Positions 32,761 to 38,005 of a stretch of 38,005 nt of DNA are shown piece by piece (positions within the stretch are counted from its first letter, which is position 1; every line of letters begins with the position of its first letter). The DNA is from Candidatus Bipolaricaulota bacterium. GTDB lineage: Bacteria; Bipolaricaulota; Bipolaricaulia; Bipolaricaulales; Bipolaricaulaceae. The notes under the pieces are model-generated. The model was not told the DNA's origin, searched no databases, and worked only from the letters and a program-made list of their open reading frames with translations. Made by a program: the position numbers and the translations under genes. The stretch covers positions 1 to 38,005 of the forward strand of contig CAKZSO010000010.1 of NCBI GenBank assembly GCA_937921255.1, in the 5' to 3' direction.

Positions 32761-33645
32761 CTAGATGAGAGAGAAGTAGTCGTGGCTTTCCCCGAGGACT
32801 CCGTCCAAGTGGACAAGCCACAGCTTGAGCGTCTTGTAAAGGGAAGCCACGAGCCATCTCCGCACGTCATCGCGCGGCCCGATCATCCCGTAGACCCGCT
32901 CCCCGAAGCCCTGTTCGGGAGGAAGGTCTTGCAGCCACTGGGAGAGGACCTCCCCGACCTTCCGCAGGGTGTCGACCCGGCCTGGGTCGAGCTTCGGGGC
33001 CACGCGGAGGGAGGACCCGCACACCAGGACCGACGGTGGTTCGCCGTTCCCGATGCCGCTGGCGATCCGGTGCACGTTCCAGAGGAGCGCGTACGAGCAC
33101 GGATGCTGGGCGAGGACCGCGAGCGGAGCCTCCTCCCCGTCGACCAGACGCCGGGCCAGAGGTGACCGGGCTCGCTCCGCCCACCGCTCGAGCGACGCAT
33201 CGAGGAGGGCCGGTCCGTGGCCGATCCCCAGCACGATCTCCCCCATCGCCTGGGCGGCCTCGATCCGGTCGGGTGTGCGTTCGCCCAGCTCGCGGGCGAG
33301 GGGCCCGGCCCCGTTCCCTGATCCCGCCCACTGGAGGAGTGCCTCCCCCACCTGATCGAGCCTTCGCTGCACGGACAGGGGGATGTCGCCACACTCCCCG
33401 AACCGGGGGCCCGCCCGCCCGGCCCCGATCATGCCCAGCACCTGCTCCAACCCCTCCAAAAAGCGGTGGGCACACGGTTCGAACCCCCAGCGGGGCATCC
33501 GGTCCCGAACGAGGATCGCCCACCGGGGGAGGGCCATCTCGTCGATCAGGCTGTTGAGGTAGAGGACCTCCTCGTCGAAGGCCTCCCGGCCGTCGATCCC
33601 GGGTGCCTCCCACCACTCGGCGATGCGTCTGTCTGAGACCCTCAT
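32761..33645 (-). CDS. Uncharacterised protein
   Basis: I do not recognise this 294-residue protein. It is soluble-looking, rich in Arg, Glu and Leu, and mostly helical. It has no membrane segment, signal peptide, P-loop or metal cluster. Notable stretches are IAEWWEAPGIDGREAFDEEV at the start, HPCSYALLWNVHRIASGIGNG in the middle and LYKTLKLWLVHLDGVL at the end. The ATG at 33645 is preceded by GGAGGAGGGG and is preferred to an upstream in-frame start that would sit in the leader. It lies between upp and plsY with gaps of 39 and 129 bases, on the same strand as both, so it may be a single-gene unit. Confidence 0.75.
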   Translation of the reverse strand: MRVSDRRIAEWWEAPGIDGREAFDEEVLYLNSLIDEMALPRWAILVRDRMPRWGFEPCAHRFLEGLEQVLGMIGAGRAGPRFGECGDIPLSVQRRLDQVGEALLQWAGSGNGAGPLARELGERTPDRIEAAQAMGEIVLGIGHGPALLDASLERWAERARSPLARRLVDGEEAPLAVLAQHPCSYALLWNVHRIASGIGNGEPPSVLVCGSSLRVAPKLDPGRVDTLRKVGEVLSQWLQDLPPEQGFGERVYGMIGPRDDVRRWLVASLYKTLKLWLVHLDGVLGESHDYFSLI

Positions 33646-33774
33646 CGTCCCCTCCTCCCTCGAAGGCGCCCGACGCGGTCTCCCGCGAACACGGGCACGG
33701 GGGTGCCCCGAGCCCAGCATTCTACCTCCCGCCCGAGGACAGAGGGCACCGTTTCGGGCCTGGAGAGGAACGAC

Positions 33775-34416
33775 CTAGCCTTGGTTCCGCTCCCAGAACC
33801 GCCGAAACCGGTTCTCCGTGCCTTCACGAAGGCGGCGGAGGTTCGCCCGATGGGTGCAAAAGACGATGGGAACGAGTGCCACCGTCATCGCCCCCACCGC
33901 GGGGTGAAGCTCCACCCCCGCGAATCGGGACAGCAGGAACGCGGCCACCGGAAGGGTGAGGGCTGCCCCAAGCGAACCCACGGAGACGATTCCCGTCAAG
34001 GCCGTGAGAAGGGCGAACACCGCGGCGGCGATCGCCACGGCAAACGGAGCGAGCGCCAGGGAGACCCCGGCCGCAGCGGCCACCCCCTTTCCCCCCCGCA
34101 GCCGGAGGTAGGGCGAAAACACGTGTCCCAACACCGCGGCCAAGCCCGCGCACAGCCCGAGGTAGACGGGTGGACCCTCGAGAACGGGAAGCCGCGGGAG
34201 CAACCCGGCCGCGACGTACCCCTTGGCCACGTCGAGCGCCATTACCGCAATTCCCACCTTCCATCCCAAGACGCGCAGGGCGTTCGTCCCCCCCACGTTC
34301 CCCGAACCGAGCCGGCGGAGGTCCACCCCGCGCAGACGCCCAGCGAGGTACGCCACAGGCAGACCTCCGAGCGCATAGCCAAACACCGCAATCAGGGGAT
34401 AGGAGAGGACACCCAC
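33775..34416 (-). CDS. plsY: Glycerol-3-phosphate acyltransferase PlsY
   Basis: PlsY transfers the acyl group from acyl-phosphate, made by PlsX at 3449-4459, to glycerol-3-phosphate in the inner membrane. The 213-residue protein has several membrane helices and the three family motifs: GSGNVGGTNALRVLGWK, GHVFSPYLRLRGGKGVA and a C-terminal THRANLRRLREGTENRF (usually RH..N..RL..G.E). The start is taken as GTG 34416. There is no ribosome-binding site, but TATCAT lies exactly six bases upstream, pointing to a leaderless mRNA. It diverges from the DUF4384 gene. Confidence 0.94.
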   Translation of the reverse strand: MGVLSYPLIAVFGYALGGLPVAYLAGRLRGVDLRRLGSGNVGGTNALRVLGWKVGIAVMALDVAKGYVAAGLLPRLPVLEGPPVYLGLCAGLAAVLGHVFSPYLRLRGGKGVAAAAGVSLALAPFAVAIAAAVFALLTALTGIVSVGSLGAALTLPVAAFLLSRFAGVELHPAVGAMTVALVPIVFCTHRANLRRLREGTENRFRRFWERNQG

Positions 34417-34422
34417 GCCCCA

Positions 34423-34428
34423 ATGATA
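34423..34428 (-). promoter_or_regulatory. Putative -10 of plsY (leaderless)
   Basis: TATCAT on the minus strand is a five-of-six match to TATAAT. It ends six bases before the GTG, with no purine-rich ribosome-binding site. Confidence 0.55.
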
Positions 34429-34502
34429 GCTGCCCACCGCCACAGCTCCTACCTCGGAACCCGCACCCGGGAGGTGGTGTACATAGGGGCGAGGTGATCG
34501 AG

Positions 34503-35255
34503 ATGAAGAGAGCGCTGTCCGCAGTACTGGTGGTGGCGGGCTGCGTCGCCGGGTTTGCCCAGTCCGGTGTGTCCCCCCTGGGGCTGATCCCGTCTCCTGT
34601 TCCAGGGTTGTCAGCCTCGATCTGGACCGAGAAGAGCCAGTACGTGGTCGGAGAGACGGCCCGGGTCCACTTCTACATCTCTCAGGCCGCCTACGTCTAC
34701 ATCTTCGACATCGAGCCGACGGGGATGATCCGGCTGGTCTTCCCGAACGCCTACTCTCCGAACCCCTACCGGCCGGCGGGGACCCACGTCCTCCCCGACC
34801 AGCCCACCTACCAGTTCCGGGTCGCCCCGCCCACGGGAACGGAGACGCTCCAGCTTGTGGCCTCCACCCGACCGCTTACTGTCCCGATGGGGACCTACTC
34901 CGATCCCTACCCCCTCCTCGGGCCCGACCCCGACTCGGGCCGGGCGCGGGCGCTTGGGCTCATCCCCGAGCCGGGTTGCGGCTGCTACGTGACGGCCTGG
35001 ACGACGTTCCAAATCGTGAGCCCGCCCACGGGAGCCGGGTACTGGCCGTGCCCGCCATGCTGGGGGTTCACGCCGTGCCCGCCGTGCGGGGGCATGGGGT
35101 ACATAGCCCCGGGGATGGGATGGTTCTGGAGCCCGTCCGGCGGCTGGCATTTCTTCGTCGGCCAGTGCCCAAGCGGCCCTGGGTACTGTTGGTACATCGG
35201 GCCCGACGGGCAGTGGAAGTTCAAAGTTCAGATTTGCTTTGGGAACTGCCCCTAG
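34503..35255 (+). CDS. Exported DUF4384-type protein with Cys/Gly/Pro-rich tail
   Basis: This 250-residue protein has a clear signal peptide (MKRALSAVLVVAGCVAGFAQ). A DUF4384-like beta domain follows (about 35-125: YVVGETARVHFYISQAAYVY, IFDIEPTGMIRLVFPNA, then LQLVASTRPL). The last ~70 residues are rich in Cys, Gly, Pro and Trp, with a repeated CPPC element (PCPPCWGFTPCPPCGG). Odd-spaced cysteines suggest disulfides outside the cytoplasm. DUF4384 domains occur on secreted or membrane proteins, often with protease or kinase partners, and have no assigned activity. GAGGTGATC lies before the ATG. Its 3' end overlaps the broken helicase gene by 35 bases. Confidence 0.85.
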   Translation: MKRALSAVLVVAGCVAGFAQSGVSPLGLIPSPVPGLSASIWTEKSQYVVGETARVHFYISQAAYVYIFDIEPTGMIRLVFPNAYSPNPYRPAGTHVLPDQPTYQFRVAPPTGTETLQLVASTRPLTVPMGTYSDPYPLLGPDPDSGRARALGLIPEPGCGCYVTAWTTFQIVSPPTGAGYWPCPPCWGFTPCPPCGGMGYIAPGMGWFWSPSGGWHFFVGQCPSGPGYCWYIGPDGQWKFKVQICFGNCP

Positions 35256-37384
35256 CGAGGGCCAGCCTCCCCAGGGGGAGGGGCTTCCCCGGCCCCTCCC
35301 CCCCTCCCTCCCGCCCCGCAAGCCAGGCGCAGAGTAGCCCGTGGGCAGCGGTTTTCTCCACTGGCTGGTTCCCGCTCCCGCAGCGGGGCGAGAGCACGCA
35401 CCGCAGGCAGCCGTTCGGGGACGGGCAGGACGCGAGAAGATCCGCGGTCCGCGCGACCCACTCCTCCACGCGGGCATGGAGGAGGGACGCAATCCCGATC
35501 CTCCCAGGGCAGGCGTCGTAGATGAGCACCGTTGGATGTCCTGTAGCCGGGTGAAAAGGCGAGGAGGCGCCGCCCACGCCCCCCTGTCTCACACCGAGCC
35601 ACGGGGGGAACGACGGGAACCAGAGCATGTTCGGCCGCGTGGAGCGGACCGGGGGAAACCCAGTCCAAAGTTCCCCGTCCAAAGTCCAGAAGTCGAGCTC
35701 CGAGTTGCGCCGTTCGCCTCTCCCCGTCCCACGTGAGCCACACCCCCTCGGACTCGAACTCGAGGGGGGGAGGTCGAGGGGCGGCACCTGGAACGGCTCT
35801 CCCGGGTGGAGGAACACCGCCCCATGGAACGCCTCGCGCCGGGCGCGGTGCTCATCCCACGTTTCGACGGGCACCCCCGAGACGAGGATCTGGACCTGCC
35901 GGGCGGTGAGGGCGTTGAGGGATACTGCGTCGGCCGGACGCACCTGACCCGCGTAGGACGAACCGCGGGGCGTTGCGGCGAGGAGGCCGGCCCGCTCCAG
36001 GGTCCAAGCGTCGTCTTCCACCACCCCAAGCCGTGACAGCTCATCCCCCCGCAGGGGGACCTCCGCCGCCGCACAGGGGAGGTGGCGGACGGGGAGCTCC
36101 CGATGAGGGGAGTTCAAGGTCGGCGTTTCGACGTCCCCCTCCGCAAGCTCCCCGAGTCGGTCGAGGAAGTACCGATCGAGGGGGGTCGAGCGGGAGGTAG
36201 ACACCAAGGGCATCCCGTCCCAAGCGACCGGCTCGGCCGACCTGCTGGCGGACCGAGGTCACCGATCCGGGGTACCCGACGAGGACCACCGCGTCGAGCC
36301 CGCCCACGTCCACGCCCAGCTCAAGGGCGCACGTTGAGGCGACCAACCGGAGCGCCCCGTCGCGCAGCCACTGCTCCAGCTTCCGCCGCTCCTCTGGTCG
36401 GTAGCCGGCCCGGTACGACGCGACGATCGGACAGCCCGAACCCTCCGCATCGGACTGCGGACCTCTGACAGGCAATCCCTCTTTCACAGCCTGGGCGAGG
36501 GCCTCCGCCATCCGCCGCGACGGGAGGAAGGCGAGCGTCTGCCGTCCCTCCCCCACGAGGAACGCGCACAGATCCACCGCCTGTCGAAGCGGGGACCTCT
36601 CGGGATCTCGGCCGGGATCCCACGCCCACCACGTCCGGGCGCCCTGCGGCGAGCCGTCCCGGCCCACCACCGTCACCGATTGACCTAGGAGCCGTTCCCC
36701 GAGCAGTTGCCGAGCACCCGTGGTAGCCGAGGCCACCGCGTACGTGGGCTCCACACCGTAGCGGGCAAGCACCCGTCCCAACCTGCGCAGGAGGAGGGCC
36801 CCACCGGACCCGAACACGCCCCGATACCGGTGCCCATCGTCCACCACCACGTACCGAACGCCTTTCAAAAATAGCGCCCAGTGGTGGTGCCCCTTGAGGT
36901 ACTGGCGGAGGGCGCAGGGGGGGTGTGAGGAGCATGCGTCCCTTGGCCCGCAGCCGGGGCCGGCGGTGGGTGGGGGTGTCCCCGTCGTAGATCCCCACCA
37001 TCCCCTCCAGCCTCAACCCTCCGGCCACGTTGGTCCACTTCGCGAGCTGGTCCTAAGCGAGGGCCTTCATGGGATAGAGGAGGAGTGCTGTCGCCCCCCG
37101 GTCCTGGGCCAAGGCCGGCCCGATGGGCAGGGCCAGCGCGAGCGTCTTTCCCGACGAGGAGCCGGTGAAGAGGACCGCGCTCCGTCCCGCGAGGAGACGC
37201 TCCATCGCCGCGACCTGATAGTTGTAGAGTCGGATCCCCTCGCGCGCCAGCCACTCCAGCGCACCCGGAGGGAGGCCCAGCGGGGGCGCCAGGTCGAGCG
37301 GGAACAGCGAGCGAGGGGATCACCTGCCCGCGGTACCACGGTTCAGAGGCGAGGCGGGCAAGGAGGTCAGCCAGACCCCGTCAC
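35221..37384 (-). pseudogene. mrfA: Broken MrfA/YprA-like DExH helicase with DUF1998
   Basis: Stitched across frames, this encodes a MrfA (YprA)-type superfamily-2 helicase. Pieces are LYNYQVAAMERLL, Walker A FTGSSSGKT, LLLYPMKALA, the DExH box as VVVDDGHRYRG (Glu to Asp), ASATTG, QQVGRAGR, and the C-terminal DUF1998 zinc region GCLRCVLSPRCGSGN. The frame is destroyed. A TAG at about 37052 replaces the Gln of the usual KALAQDQL. Single-base shifts sit at a G4 near 37376, somewhere near 37300, and at G7 36917-36923, G6 36180-36185, G7 35764-35770 and C6 35579-35584. The adjusted start would be GTG 37384, just after mrfB. Neighbouring genes keep equally long tracts intact (plsX G8), so decay is more likely than sequencing error. 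Confidence 0.85.
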
Positions 37385-37408
37385 CTTCCGGAGAAGGAGG
37401 GAGAGGAT

Positions 37409-38005
37409 TCAGGCCAGGGTGACCACGTCGTCGCGGTTGTGGGCGATCACGGGGACGAGGGGCTCGACCGAGCCGGTGCGGAGGTGAGTACTGTAACGGG
37501 CGGGAACGTACTCCCCGGGTACGTCGAGCTCCCGCGCCACCCCGCGCACAGCCTGCTCCACCTCCGCAAGCGAGCAGTCCAGGAGCTCGGCTCCCCACCG
37601 GCGGCGGGCGAAGTCGAGGAGGTCGAGGTGCCGCGGCTCTGGAAGGGCCTCCATGTCGTGGTACGCGCACCGTCGCTGGAGGTGGTTCCAGTCGTAGGCC
37701 TTCCCGCTGTACGGCACCACGATCGGCCGCGTGGGAAGCTCCCCGCGGAGGGCAGCGGGCGCCGCCGGTTCCTCCCCGAGTACGCGGGCGAAGTACTGGT
37801 GGACCCCAAGACCCCGCTCGGTGAGGCGCCCCACCCCAAGGAGGAACGCCGGGAGCGAGGAGAGCCCGCAGGCGTCGTTCTCCACGATCGCCACAAGCTC
37901 CTCGTCCTCGGCCCGCTCGACCCCGAGGAAGTCCAGGGCAACCAAGGTCACCCGGTAGCCGATCGCCAGCCGGGGCAGGGGTGGCCGTGGAACCGGACGA
38001 CCTCC
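37409..38005 (-). CDS. mrfB: MrfB/YprB-like DEDD exonuclease (5'-partial)
   Basis: The frame is open to the window edge, and 198 codons with no start are seen. The visible part matches the YprB/MrfB RNase H-like exonuclease: CGLSSLPAFLLGVGRL, VVPYSGKAYDWNHLQRR, RHLDLLDFARRRWG, DVPGEYVPARYSTHL and VIAHNRDDVVTLA. In Bacillus MrfA and MrfB act together to repair mitomycin-type DNA damage, and the order mrfB-mrfA here agrees. The usual first acidic motif D-x-E (FLDIETTGL) appears as E-N-D, a swap that keeps charge but may affect metal binding. The later Asp positions are kept. With its partner broken, this gene may also be under weak selection. Confidence 0.8.
   Translation of the reverse strand, partial: GGRPVPRPPLPRLAIGYRVTLVALDFLGVERAEDEELVAIVENDACGLSSLPAFLLGVGRLTERGLGVHQYFARVLGEEPAAPAALRGELPTRPIVVPYSGKAYDWNHLQRRCAYHDMEALPEPRHLDLLDFARRRWGAELLDCSLAEVEQAVRGVARELDVPGEYVPARYSTHLRTGSVEPLVPVIAHNRDDVVTLA

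Noticed and set aside
1-38005. CRISPR arrays, insertion sequences, prophage or rRNA
   Set aside because: No spaced direct repeats, transposase or phage motifs, or rRNA signatures were seen on either strand.

Overview
The window is strongly GC-rich, densely packed bacterial DNA. Housekeeping genes (yajC-secD, holA, plsX/plsY, acpP, asnS, ileS, hup, rpsF-ssb-rpsR, rplM, rpmF, purA/purB, tkt, upp, dtd) make it clearly chromosomal. There is no phage, transposon, CRISPR array or rRNA. The mix of serine hydroxymethyltransferase fused to aminomethyltransferase, secreted PKD proteins, GTG starts that look leaderless and very short intergenic gaps suggests a deep-branching, possibly thermophilic or anaerobic lineage. 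Candidatus Bipolaricaulota/Acetothermia is my guess, but no marker in the window proves it.

Layout. 1-2415 (+): end of an MgtE-type Mg2+ transporter, a small membrane protein, yajC and secD; secF does not follow. 2312-3280 (-): holA, whose 3' end overlaps secD. 3356-6161 (+): tRNA-Leu(GAG), plsX, acpP, asnS, then two hairpins. 6320-6643 (-): hup (HU) with a near-consensus promoter. 6814-12095 (+): rpsF-ssb-rpsR, a possible nucleotidyltransferase-like protein of unknown role, and a 1071-residue SHMT/GcvT fusion. 12092-14515 (-): a Lon-family AAA protease, divergent across only 22 bp from an exported phospholipase-D-family protein (14538-15590, +). 15587-18532 (-): two exported PKD proteins that share a second repeated module. 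18750-25802 (-): purB, ileS, purA, a fumarylacetoacetase-family hydrolase and rplM. 25894-29274 (+): transketolase, tRNA-Met(CAT) overlapping its stop codon, an RNase H-like protein lacking two catalytic aspartates, dtd and rpmF. 29278-32721 (-): upp, an SDR oxidoreductase, a xylose-isomerase-like TIM-barrel protein and an MFS transporter. 32761-34416 (-): an unknown protein and plsY. 34503-35255 (+): an exported DUF4384 protein. 35221-38005 (-): an MrfAB-like (YprAB) DNA-repair pair in which the helicase gene is broken by frameshifts and an amber codon while the exonuclease frame stays open to the window edge.

How the genes fit together. PlsX, ACP and PlsY form the acyl-phosphate route to lysophosphatidate. 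PurA and PurB make AMP from IMP. SHMT/GcvT, with GcvP, GcvH and Lpd presumably elsewhere, would channel one-carbon units between glycine, serine and folate. YajC and SecD serve protein export, and at least four exported proteins (PLD, two PKD, DUF4384) are encoded here.

No gene-free stretch exceeds about 220 bases. The longest, 18533-18749, holds the rplM terminator and a weak promoter. Two convergent gene pairs share a single CTAG as both stop codons.
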